Of a DNA stretch of 64,000 nt, positions 9,281-18,509 are shown in pieces (the stretch's first letter is position 1; each line of letters begins with the position of its first letter). The position numbers were made by a program, and so were the translations under genes. A model generated the notes under the pieces. The model did no database searches and had not been told where the DNA came from. It saw nothing but the letters and a program-made list of their open reading frames with translations. The DNA lies in assembly GCA_039105265.1 (NCBI GenBank), contig JAPFFF010000005.1, positions 5,751,501 to 5,815,500 on the forward strand, in the 5' to 3' direction. The stretch is from Tritrichomonas musculus (Eukaryota; Parabasalia; Tritrichomonadida; Tritrichomonadidae).

Positions 9281-12200
9281 ATGAATAAATCCAAAATTCA
9301 GCGATCTCCATTATCTCCACGCTTGAGACCTCCTAGAACACCACAAATACAATCAAAAATCGATAGAGTCACAGGAACTTTTCTTTCTCTTGCAGGAAGA
9401 AATTTATCAACATTAATTAATATTCCGTCTTACCAAATAAATACTAACGCCGCATCTACGCTATCACCGATTCAATCACCAGGAGGACTTATGAATTCGC
9501 CATCTCGAACTAATGTTTCAGCATCCAATTTGCTCTTTTTGGATCTTCAAGATAATAAATTATCAGCCGCAAGTTTAAAACCAATAAATCCATCAATTAC
9601 CACATTAAATTTAACAAATAATCCTCTTTTATCTTGTTCATTTCCAACGTTTAAAAATTTAAGAATACTGTCAATTGATAATTGCGGCTTGGTTAATTTT
9701 GAAGGATTTCCTTTTTTACCAGAATTGTGCTATTTGTCAGCAGCCAATAATAAGTTAGAATCATTTAAAGGACTTCATGTTTTCCCAGAAATGGAATCAA
9801 TTAATTTAAGTGGAAATCCAATACATTTTTCTCCAAAATTAATAATAGCAGCTGTTGGGTCTTTGAATCTACGCGAAATTAACAGAAACGAAGTTACTAT
9901 TGATCAAGTTCGAGCAGGTTTTGAACTATCTCCTCTTGTGGGATATGCACTTAGACGTGGAAGAAATGCCAAAGAAGCTGGATCTCCAGATGATGAAGTA
10001 AGAATAAGCCAAGATTTTTTAACTCAAAACTTACAAGATTATTTACACCAAACGAATAGAAACACAGATAACATAAGCTTAAAGCTAAAAATCGAACCAC
10101 ATAAAGATGGACACGCATTGATACTTCCTTTTAAATCAAAAACTGTTCAATGGTACAAAAGCCATGCTCCAAATGAAAAAGGAAAAGAATGGAAAAAGAT
10201 TTCTCCTCCAAAAAATTTATCAATTTTACCAATTACTATGAATGTTCGTTTACATCTCGTCAAATGCGAATTTACATTAGAAGACCAAACTTTTACAGTT
10301 TATTCAGATGATCTAATTGGACGAGAGTCCAAGGATTTAGCACTCCCTGTTCCAATGGATCCAGTTATAGCTGGTACACCTATTGAAGGCTCATTGATAT
10401 CAATTCTTCCTCTACCTTTTAATGCACGAATTGCTTGGGTTCGAGATGATGAAACAATAACAGAAAACGCTGATTCCATCCTGCTTACCAACAAAGATAT
10501 TGGTAAATCAATTGCATGCTTGATGCAGCCGTACAGTCCACTTGATGATAAACTGGTTTTTGGAACAATTTTTACAGCATCAGAAACAGTTGCTGCTCTT
10601 AAACCTATTGTTACAGGTATTACATTTCCAGAATCGATTTTAGAGGGACAAAAACTAACATTTACTCGAGTCATGAATCCAGATCGGGAAGGTGATTCAC
10701 AAATTACTATTGAAAGGGCAGCATCGCAATATGGAGAATGGCTTCTTGTTTCAGAGCTTAGTAAAGATAACATGTCATATACCCCGACATGCTTTGATGT
10801 TGACAAATATCTTCGTGTAACGTACACACCAATTACAGTTGAAGGAACAACAGGAGAAACTGTTTATTTTTATAGCAAATGTCGTGTTTTACCAACTATG
10901 CCTCGATTTTCTAATGCTATGATCGGAGGAGTTGCGAAGACCTTCTTTCCACTTGTTGCTCTTGCAGATTATACAGGAGGAATTAAAGGGAAATGCACAT
11001 ATGATTGGTACTTTTCAAAGAGGCCTATTGATGTTCGAAATGGGCCATCCAAACGTCTTCAAAAAGTTGCCCATGATACGCAATATTTTACGCCAGATGC
11101 AAATATGGCTGATGGCTATTTGGCAGTTTTAATGGTTCCAGTTCGTATTGATGAAGTTGTTGGAGATCCCAAATTTGTTACAACAGAATCACCTATCCTT
11201 CTTGATGATGCACCCAAACCACTAGATGGATGCCCCACTGAAGCATTTGTTGGTCGAACTCTCAAATTTCCAACCACTGTTGAAATATATCTTTCAAAAA
11301 CAACTGGCTATTGCGGTTTTGATCTACTTAAATCAGGAATGACATATACACCACGTGAAAAACATGTTGGTCGAATTATTCGCGTAGTTACAGAAAATAA
11401 TGATGTTATCATTGGGGAGATTCAACCAGCTACACCAGTTGTTCTTGATGTCTCAATGGCAGTAGACAAATGGTGTCCTGGTGAACTTGTTTCCTTATCA
11501 ATCAAACACAAACATTTATTACCAGACAAAGTCGAAATAGTATGGATTCGTTGCACGCCAGAATTTGAAATTCCTGTTGCAATGGACAATCCAGAATACA
11601 TTATTCAAGCAAAAGACATAGGATTCAAACTCAAAGCCGCTGTTACACCAATGGATCACACTGGAAAAAGACTCGAAACAAAATATTCAGGATTATCGCC
11701 AATTGTTAAAGATAATAGTATCATATCACCCAAGATCATCGGCGATTTGGTCGAAGATCAAGAATTATGCGTCGACTTTAAAGAAGAATTAGCATCAATA
11801 ACTTGGTACAGAGTAGAAGGAACAAAACTAATCGAAATAGGACACCACAATTCTTATACTTTAACTTTAAAGGAAGTACGATCATTAATTAAGGTGAAGA
11901 TAGTCGTTGCTGGTTCAGGTATTACTTTAACGGCTGTTTCAGATGACGTTGTTAGACCGGCACCGCCAAATGTTGAGATTACAATAGGTGATCAAATTAT
12001 TGAAGACCAAGTGATCGTTCCAAAGGTAACTTATCATGGTGGTTATGAAGGACAGAGCGAAATTCGTTGGTATCGTGAATCTATTGATCCAAATGATATT
12101 AATGTTGGTTTCGAATATAACAAAGACGTTAAAGGATTGAATTATCCAACGTCGATTATGGATGTTGATCACAAACTTCAACTCGTTTACACACCAATTC

Positions 12201-13432
12201 GAAGTGATGGTGAACGTGGTGATGATGTTGTAATTGAATGTGGCCCTGTTATGCCTCTTCCTCCCTCAGTTTCAGATGTTAAGATTTTCCAAAACGAATT
12301 CGGCGATGTCGAAGTAACTGGTCGTTATAAAGGCGGATTCGAAGGACAATCTTTCATTATTTGGAGATTATACGAAGATGGAAATGATACTCCTATAAAT
12401 CTTGGAAAAACAGTTGAAAGAACAATGTCACCTACAGAACAGATTGTTGGTAAAACAATGGACGCAATATTCGTACCAGTTCGTGATGATGGTGCAGGCG
12501 GTCAACCTGTTGTTACAAGTAATAAAATAGTCCCACAACCATTACCAACAGTACTTTCAGCTGAGATCTTGGTTAAAGGTGGACAAATGTTGCCAGGTGC
12601 TTTAATGAGATGCCGTGCAACATTTCCAAAAGGTCAAACTGGCCAATACCAATGGCACAGAGGCGATGGTACAAATTGGGAAATTATTGAAAACGCTACT
12701 GATGTTGAATTCGTTCCGACCGAAGAAGAAATTGGTTTTCTTCTTCTTTGTGCTGTAGTTGCAACTAATTCTAAAGGATGGAAATCACCTCCTTTCGCAA
12801 CTGTTACAACAACACATATCAGAAAAGCTAAAACAGAATTAAAAGTGGTAGAACCATTGACAGAAGAAGGAAAACTTGTTACTGGAAGTTTATTAAGTTC
12901 AAATTTAGATTTACAGAGCCTTTCTTCAGCAAAAATAAAATGGCAGAAATTAATTGACGGAAACTGGAAAACTGTTATACATGATGATACATATCTTTTA
13001 TCAGAAAATGATGTAGGATATCAATTTAGATGTGTCACAAAGAGCGGAAAAGTTAGTGAGCCATCAAGAGTTGTTGAATTAGAACCTAAGATCGCTTCTT
13101 ACGTTCGCTCAATCGTGAAAGCTAACCAATTTAAGGTGAAAGCTAAAGCTAAAATTGGAGTTGTAATTTGGACAATTACAACTGAAGGAAACGTTATTAC
13201 TTTATCAACTAAAAATGGAACACAGAAATCGTCAAAACTAAATTCAGTATCAATTGAAGCAGTACCAAATACACCTGATGAGATGGTTATTTGGCTTGAC
13301 CGTTCTTCTAAATTTACTTTACTTCCAGAGATAACTGATGATAAAAGACTGGAATCTGTTATTAAGAAAGAAAATGTTCGGGATTTTGTTGTTGCTGTAA
13401 TTAGAGGCTTTATTGCAAATTCACAGAAATAA
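9281..13432 (+). CDS. AIR9: AIR9-like microtubule-associated protein (LRR plus A9/Ig-like repeats)
   Basis: The 1,383-residue protein opens with a basic, proline/serine-rich segment (residues 1-35), as in plant AIR9 where the basic N-terminus binds microtubules. Leucine-rich repeats follow at about residues 85-200 (LLFLDLQDNKL, ITTLNLTNNPL, MESINLSGNPI). From about residue 225 to 1,260 there is a chain of roughly 100-residue beta-sandwich units with the A9 pattern: G-x-P-x-x-G near the strand start, a central W-Y/W-x-R, then a DIG/DVG turn (for example KDIGKSI, EEEIGFLL). This LRR plus A9 order is specific to the AIR9 family, known from land plants, trypanosomatids and other excavates, where members associate with cortical or subpellicular microtubules. 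A cytoskeletal role is inferred from the family. The next gene starts only 82 bases downstream. Confidence 0.75.
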   Translation: MNKSKIQRSPLSPRLRPPRTPQIQSKIDRVTGTFLSLAGRNLSTLINIPSYQINTNAASTLSPIQSPGGLMNSPSRTNVSASNLLFLDLQDNKLSAASLKPINPSITTLNLTNNPLLSCSFPTFKNLRILSIDNCGLVNFEGFPFLPELCYLSAANNKLESFKGLHVFPEMESINLSGNPIHFSPKLIIAAVGSLNLREINRNEVTIDQVRAGFELSPLVGYALRRGRNAKEAGSPDDEVRISQDFLTQNLQDYLHQTNRNTDNISLKLKIEPHKDGHALILPFKSKTVQWYKSHAPNEKGKEWKKISPPKNLSILPITMNVRLHLVKCEFTLEDQTFTVYSDDLIGRESKDLALPVPMDPVIAGTPIEGSLISILPLPFNARIAWVRDDETITENADSILLTNKDIGKSIACLMQPYSPLDDKLVFGTIFTASETVAALKPIVTGITFPESILEGQKLTFTRVMNPDREGDSQITIERAASQYGEWLLVSELSKDNMSYTPTCFDVDKYLRVTYTPITVEGTTGETVYFYSKCRVLPTMPRFSNAMIGGVAKTFFPLVALADYTGGIKGKCTYDWYFSKRPIDVRNGPSKRLQKVAHDTQYFTPDANMADGYLAVLMVPVRIDEVVGDPKFVTTESPILLDDAPKPLDGCPTEAFVGRTLKFPTTVEIYLSKTTGYCGFDLLKSGMTYTPREKHVGRIIRVVTENNDVIIGEIQPATPVVLDVSMAVDKWCPGELVSLSIKHKHLLPDKVEIVWIRCTPEFEIPVAMDNPEYIIQAKDIGFKLKAAVTPMDHTGKRLETKYSGLSPIVKDNSIISPKIIGDLVEDQELCVDFKEELASITWYRVEGTKLIEIGHHNSYTLTLKEVRSLIKVKIVVAGSGITLTAVSDDVVRPAPPNVEITIGDQIIEDQVIVPKVTYHGGYEGQSEIRWYRESIDPNDINVGFEYNKDVKGLNYPTSIMDVDHKLQLVYTPIRSDGERGDDVVIECGPVMPLPPSVSDVKIFQNEFGDVEVTGRYKGGFEGQSFIIWRLYEDGNDTPINLGKTVERTMSPTEQIVGKTMDAIFVPVRDDGAGGQPVVTSNKIVPQPLPTVLSAEILVKGGQMLPGALMRCRATFPKGQTGQYQWHRGDGTNWEIIENATDVEFVPTEEEIGFLLLCAVVATNSKGWKSPPFATVTTTHIRKAKTELKVVEPLTEEGKLVTGSLLSSNLDLQSLSSAKIKWQKLIDGNWKTVIHDDTYLLSENDVGYQFRCVTKSGKVSEPSRVVELEPKIASYVRSIVKANQFKVKAKAKIGVVIWTITTEGNVITLSTKNGTQKSSKLNSVSIEAVPNTPDEMVIWLDRSSKFTLLPEITDDKRLESVIKKENVRDFVVAVIRGFIANSQK

Positions 13433-13514
13433 ACTTTTTTTGAATTTTTTTTACATTTTATTTTTGTTTTAGAATAAACGTTTATTTTTTAATGGATCTA
13501 TAAGTGATAAAAAA

Positions 13515-15404
13515 ATGAATACTGGAAATCTTGAATTTCCAGAAAGAATGTTTTATGAAGGAAATGTTACACTTAGCGCAGCATTACAAAAACAAATCGA
13601 ACAAGAAGACGCACTATTTCAATTTGAAAAAAAAATTTTAAATGATAAAACGAATTTAAATCTTAGACGCTTAGAATATAGGCAACACGAAGAAGATGTC
13701 GATTCTAACGAAAAAGACATTAAGCAGCAAATTACTGATTTTCGAACAAAAATAGGTTTGCGTTCTCTAGAAATACAGCGGGAAACTGAAAATTTAATTC
13801 AATTAGAAAATGCAGCAGCAAGTGTTTTAAAACAAATCAAACAAAAAATTAAAAGAAATTCCAAAAGAATTAATGAAGAACGAGAAAAAATAGCGGATGC
13901 TCAAAACTTCGAAGTTACAGCTACACAATACAATGAGATTCTCCAAGAGCAAAACCAGAATATGAAAAATGAGCTAATTTTTAATAATAATGATTATCAA
14001 ATAAGAGCTCAAATTACTTGGTATTCAAACGAATTTAATTTTCTGGATAAAAAAATATCAAGAATTTCATCAAATTTACCAAATTATGATGCAACAAGAA
14101 GATCGATATCTTTAAAAATTGATAAAGAAAGCAATTGCATTAGACAATTGAATGAATCTAAACAACAAATATTGCGGTCATATCCTCAGAAATATGATAT
14201 TGAATTAAATAAAAAGAAAATTTCTAATCTTCAAAAAGAATCAAAAAAAGTTTTAAACAAAGTTCGTGAATATCACGAAATTCAAAAAGGTTTAGTATCA
14301 CGTATTTCTTATATTACAACAAAGTGCGTCAAATGCGATATATTAAATCAGAAATATGAAAAATTAATAAATGAATTAAAAACAAACGTAGTCTCAAAAA
14401 ATTGTTTTATGTTTGATAAACTGTTTATAGATGATGATAACGAAAGATCTGGACAAATCATAAAAAACAACTCTAACAAAATATTTCGTATTAATGAATC
14501 AATTAAAGATCATGAATCAACTTTGAAAAGACAAATATCTGATACTAAAAACGCTGTTAATGGACATTTACAAACCATTCAATTTCTGAAACAGCAAATC
14601 AACGAATATTCCAATCAAAAAATTACTTTAAAAAGCAACCTTTCGGAAATCAAAAATATATCAAATGAATTAGATCAAAATTATCAAAGAATTAATTATG
14701 AAATAAAAAAGTTAGATGAAATTTTGGATCGTATAGAAAAAGCAAAAAGAGATTTTCTTGAAAAACTGAGAAATCCAAAATTAGATTATTCTCTAAGGCC
14801 ATATTCATATGAGTTGGATCAGATTCGTAATGAATCCAACATTATTTTGAAAATAAGTATAGTTAATGATAACATTTCTTCTTTGAAAAAACATATTGAT
14901 AAATATGAAAAAGAAAATAAAATTTTACAACAAAAATTAGAACACAAAAGGAAAAAAATCAAAGAAATTCAATATAACCAAATATCTTTTTACACGCATC
15001 AATCAAATCAATTAAAAACCTTACCTAATGAAAATTCACCAATTGATAAACTAAAAATTAAGATAGAAAATATTAAGAGAAAGATTGCAAGCAAATCAAT
15101 CGATGTTTCTAAAAAGAGAGATGAAATTAAGTATAAATTATCTGTGATTAGCAATATACAGAAATACTTAATTGAAAATAAAAAGCGCTCTCCAAAAGAG
15201 CCAATTCAGATAAAAAAGAAAAAAGAAAGCCATCAAATTGATATTGCTACTGACCTTCAAAATTGGATCAACTCTGTTGAAAAAGAAATTTTAAAATGGG
15301 AAGTAGCAAAAGTTGATGATTCGATAGAAAATCATTTGAATAATTGGGATCAAGAGCTTACTTTAGCTGAATACTATTATTCATATTCTGGCGTGTCTGA
15401 ATAA
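13515..15404 (+). CDS. Coiled-coil protein of unknown function
   Basis: A 629-residue highly charged protein, almost wholly heptad-like from about residue 20 to 560. It is rich in K, E, N, Q and I, with few prolines or glycines. I see no enzymatic motif. It starts 82 bases after the AIR9-like stop on the same strand, so the two could be expressed together or simply be tightly packed. A cytoskeletal or axonemal scaffold role is possible from composition and neighbourhood, but I do not recognise the family. Confidence 0.6.
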   Translation: MNTGNLEFPERMFYEGNVTLSAALQKQIEQEDALFQFEKKILNDKTNLNLRRLEYRQHEEDVDSNEKDIKQQITDFRTKIGLRSLEIQRETENLIQLENAAASVLKQIKQKIKRNSKRINEEREKIADAQNFEVTATQYNEILQEQNQNMKNELIFNNNDYQIRAQITWYSNEFNFLDKKISRISSNLPNYDATRRSISLKIDKESNCIRQLNESKQQILRSYPQKYDIELNKKKISNLQKESKKVLNKVREYHEIQKGLVSRISYITTKCVKCDILNQKYEKLINELKTNVVSKNCFMFDKLFIDDDNERSGQIIKNNSNKIFRINESIKDHESTLKRQISDTKNAVNGHLQTIQFLKQQINEYSNQKITLKSNLSEIKNISNELDQNYQRINYEIKKLDEILDRIEKAKRDFLEKLRNPKLDYSLRPYSYELDQIRNESNIILKISIVNDNISSLKKHIDKYEKENKILQQKLEHKRKKIKEIQYNQISFYTHQSNQLKTLPNENSPIDKLKIKIENIKRKIASKSIDVSKKRDEIKYKLSVISNIQKYLIENKKRSPKEPIQIKKKKESHQIDIATDLQNWINSVEKEILKWEVAKVDDSIENHLNNWDQELTLAEYYYSYSGVSE

Positions 15405-15490
15405 ATTTCACTCAACTTCTTTATTTATAAAAGTGTTTGAATTGCTAAATATATACCTTTTTTTTTTTTCAATTATATTGAATAATGATA

Positions 15491-15775
15491 CAGTATAGTA
15501 AAAAAATATGAAATCGTCAAAAAATACTAAAAAAGTTGGAAAATACACTTTTTCAAAGAAATAAGGCCAAATTTGCTTGGCTAATTCTTTTTATCGTCAT
15601 TTGAAAAAATGGATTTTCGAACTTTTTCGTAAAATTCAAAAAGCTGGAAAAGCTACTTTTTCAAATGACGATAAAACAATATTTACTCAAAAAAATTGAG
15701 TGTTTATTATGAAAAAGCTTGTTTTCCAACTTTTTGAATAATATTTTTACGTTTTCATATTTTTTTACTATACTG
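15491..15775. mobile_element. MITE-like element flanked by TA, with CAGTATAG termini
   Basis: The ends are inverted copies: CAGTATAGTAAAAAAATATG on the left and its reverse complement on the right. The element is flanked by TA at 15489-15490 and 15776-15777. Length is 285 bp with no ORF. Weaker inner inverted segments also occur (ATCGTCATTTGAAAAA against TTTTTCAAATGACGAT). A TA target duplication plus short inverted ends is the Tc1/mariner pattern, so I infer a non-autonomous derivative. Confidence 0.7.
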
Positions 15776-15871
15776 TAGTAAAAACGATTCTTTGAAAATT
15801 TGAATTCTTTATTTTTTTTATAATTTCACTTTTACTATTAATCAATGACCAGATAATTGTTAAATTTGATA

Positions 15872-15881
15872 TCATCAATTA
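15872..15881 (+). promoter_or_regulatory. Initiator-like element of the profilin-like gene
   Basis: TCATCAATTA lies about 20 bases before the ATG at 15900 and contains two overlapping TCA motifs, either of which fits the trichomonad Inr. Confidence 0.4.
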
Positions 15882-15899
15882 AATTTTTAAGATTGATAA

Positions 15900-16295
15900 A
15901 TGGCTGATCTTGAAAAAATTCGCACTGAGAATCCAGACTGGTCAAACTGCTTATTCTTTAACGGAGAAGGAAATATTCTTTACCAGACAGTTCAAGAAAC
16001 CCCAGAATCAATACAGAAAATTATTACTCTCTTCAATGACTATGACACTACAATCAAGTCTGGTGTCACATTCAACGGCGTCCATTATCATGTCCACCGC
16101 TTCTATGATGGACTAATTTACGGAAGAGCTGATCCAAATACAAAGAGAACCGATGGTTTCTGTATCTATCGTACTGAACGTGAAGGTAAGTCTCCACTCT
16201 ATGCATTCGTTACTTACGAATTACCAAACGTTTCTGCACGCATTATTCCATTAATGTCGAAAGTAGTTGAATCTATCAAAAACGAACTTGCATAA
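15900..16295 (+). CDS. Profilin-like actin-monomer-binding protein
   Basis: The 131-residue length is that of profilin. The fold-defining features can be followed: an N-terminal helix with a tryptophan (DWSNCLFF), a middle segment SGVTFNGVHYHVHRF matching the family's G-I-x-L-x-G-x-KY strand pair, a following D-G-x-I-YGR strand, and a C-terminal helix (RIIPLMSKVVESIKNEL) closing the sheet. Profilins bind monomeric actin and poly-proline in the cytoplasm and regulate polymerisation. The assignment rests on pattern rather than alignment. A 25-base T-run follows about 55 bases after the stop. Confidence 0.65.
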   Translation: MADLEKIRTENPDWSNCLFFNGEGNILYQTVQETPESIQKIITLFNDYDTTIKSGVTFNGVHYHVHRFYDGLIYGRADPNTKRTDGFCIYRTEREGKSPLYAFVTYELPNVSARIIPLMSKVVESIKNELA

Positions 16296-16350
16296 AAAAT
16301 TAAAGCCACACTTTCTAATAAGCTCTAAACTAACAAATTAGTTTTGTTAT

Positions 16351-16375
16351 TTTTTTTTTTTTTTTTTTTTTTTTT
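16351..16375. repeat. Poly-T run downstream of the profilin-like gene
   Basis: An uninterrupted run of about 25 T. It follows a short inverted sequence (AAACTA then TAGTTT). It may act in 3'-end formation or be simple slippage. Confidence 0.6.
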
Positions 16376-16541
16376 GGTCTTTTTCTTTTTTTATACTTTT
16401 TTATTGATATGTTTGAATAGGAACTTATGAATTTTTCACTTTTTGTAATAGAATTTTTACTTTTCATAGTAATGATTTGAAAGGTGTTTGAATTTTGTGA
16501 AAGATATTTTATTTTTTCCCCTCCATATTTCATTGCATTTA

Positions 16542-16768
16542 TTAAGGTACAAATCCAGGACGTTTAAAATTGATAAGAAAATCGTTAAAAAATTGAGATA
16601 ATGCCCCTCTCAGAAAAAGTTTAGTATTTCTGAGTATATTTCGATGATTCTGAGGTTTACATTTGACACTTTATCGTAAAAATAATTGAAAAAAAAATAT
16701 TTTATGTTTTTTTATATCACATATCATTTTATTTTGCTGTTATTTAACGTAATGGATTTGTACCTTAA
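16542..16768. mobile_element. MITE-like element with TTAAGGTACAAATCCA termini
   Basis: TTAAGGTACAAATCCA at the left end is matched by its exact reverse complement at the right end, giving a 227-bp unit bounded by TTAA on both sides. No ORF is present. The duplication could be TTAA (piggyBac-like) or TA within it (Tc1/mariner-like). The sequence alone does not decide. Confidence 0.6.
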
Positions 16769-16837
16769 TTTTTTCATATTTTAATATATATATTATATAA
16801 AATTAATTTTGTAAAATACATAACAACTCAAGACTTA

Positions 16838-17059
16838 ATGAATAAAGCACGAAATCTTCAAGAAGTACAAGAACAGTCGCTAGATAACTCAATCAATACA
16901 ATTAACAATATCTAAGACGTTGGACATGAAATTCTCAATGATATTGATAGACATACACAAGTTTTAGGAGAAGTACAAAATAATCTGGTTGATACGAATA
17001 GTAAATTAAATAAAGAAATTTACATAAATAAATATCCTGTTAACAGAATAGTGAATTGA
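16838..17059 (+). pseudogene. SNARE-motif pseudogene
   Basis: From the ATG at 16838 the frame gives a heptad-repeat segment LQEVQEQSLDNSINTINN, then one in-frame TAA at about 16913, then DVGHEILNDIDRHTQVLGE and NNLVDTNSKLNKE in the same frame. The regular hydrophobic layers and the Q/D-rich sequence are those of a SNARE motif, probably a Q-SNARE such as the syntaxin-8/Vti/SNAP-type helix. After the motif the frame ends at 17059 without a clear membrane anchor. It is a truncated, inactivated fragment; functional SNAREs drive vesicle fusion. Confidence 0.55.
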
Positions 17060-17222
17060 ATTAATACATACATTAATATCTAATTAAAGTTTTGCAAATT
17101 TGGAGAAATGTAATAAACTTATTTTATAATTGAATTTCAATTATTGAATGAATACAATTTAAAATTTTCAATAAAATACTTGCTTCCTAATATCTTTCAT
17201 TTCGTGCACATATTATCTCCAG

Positions 17223-18137
17223 CATGAGGAGAGATCATTTCTTTATGGATGAGATCTACAAAATCAATTTTACACAGGCGATGAATATCAAATTCGCCTC
17301 GGAATTTTCCTTGCTAATTCTCGTATTGTTAAAGAGCATAATGCTGCAAATAAAAAATTCATAGTTTCTTTTAACAAATTTGCTGCTTATACACCAACTG
17401 AATACAAAGCTCTTCTAGGCTTCAAAATGGATATCATAAAGTATAAGACATTAAAAACTCAAAGAAAATCAAATGCTGATTCATTAGATTGGCGTGATAA
17501 AGGCGTAGTTAATGAAATTAAAGATCAAGACCAATGCGGATCATGCTGGACCTTTTCTACATGCCAAGCTGCAGAATCTGCAAATGCAATCTCAACAGGT
17601 AAACTTGACAGCTATTTGGAACAAAATCTTGTTGATTGCGTAACAGGATGCTCTGGATGTGCTGGAGGACTTATGACAACTACATTTGATTATGTTATTC
17701 AAGAGCAAGAAGGTCATTTCACCCCAGAAGATGAATACAAATACCTTGTAGTTGAGGGAACATGCAAATTTGTTAGATATACAACTGCTGGCTCTGTTTC
17801 CAGTTATGTCAACATTGTTGAAGGTGATGAAAATGATCTTGCTGCTAAACTCGAATCAAATGGACCAGTTGCTGTCGCAATCGATGCATCAAACTGGTCT
17901 TTCCAACTTTACTCTGGCGGAATTTATGATGAACCAAATTGCTCATCCCTCTCCCTTGACCATGGTGTTGGATGTATTGGATATGGCTCAGAAAATGGCA
18001 CAAAATATTGGATTGTTCGTATCTCTTGAGGAACTTAATAGGGTGAACAAGGCTACATCAGGATTATATGGAAAGATAATCAATGCGGCATTGCCACAAT
18101 GGCTACAATTCCATTTGTTTTTAATCGATCCATTTAA
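17223..18137 (+). pseudogene. Papain-family (C1A) cysteine protease pseudogene
   Basis: A complete trichomonad-type cathepsin-L-like gene can be traced. An I29 pro-region starts at HEERSF (17223) and continues GDEYQIRLGIFLANSR. The mature domain has the catalytic motif DQCGSCW (cysteine codon near 17544) and the histidine motif LDHGVGCIGYG (near 17961). Damage includes a TGA with local frame slippage near 17250 in the pro-region. At the active-site asparagine block (expected NSWG) the asparagine is isoleucine, followed by TGA, TAA and TAG (18027-18041). The C-terminal block NQCGIATMATIPFV is still recognisable to the stop at 18137. The longest open piece is 17427-18029. It cannot yield an active protease. 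Confidence 0.85.
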
Positions 18138-18496
18138 TTATTTTTACTTATATACATAAAATTTAATTTGTTATTTTTTTCATTATCGGTGTTATTTTTT
18201 ATTCATCATCCATTTATTATAAATTGCTCTTCAACTTTTTGCTGTTCAAAAGGTATTCTATTAGACATTCGTGTAAAAAAATAATATTGGATTTTAAATT
18301 CATTGCATTAAATTCATAGACTGATTTATATTTTAAATCAAAAACTTAAAAAATGCTTTATTTCTTTTTCAATACTTAAAATTAACAATATAATGAAATC
18401 TCAAAATTTTTGTTATCAAATCATAGAAAAAAACATTTTTCTGAATATTTTAGGTCGAAAATTTGCTCAAAATTTTATATATCACAAAAAAGAATT
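18138..18496. other. Intergenic, AT-rich
   Basis: No ORF, repeat or RNA gene is seen. The right end should contain the promoter of the HECT gene. Confidence 0.5.
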
Positions 18497-18503
18497 TCAT
18501 TTT
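18497..18503 (+). promoter_or_regulatory. Initiator-like element of the HECT gene
   Basis: TCATTTT 13 bases before the ATG at 18510 is a good match to the trichomonad Inr. Confidence 0.55.
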
Positions 18504-18509
18504 TTTTAG

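Noticed and set aside
10300-10827. 175-codon ORF antisense to the AIR9-like gene
   Set aside because: It lies wholly inside a convincing gene and is a shadow of its codon usage.
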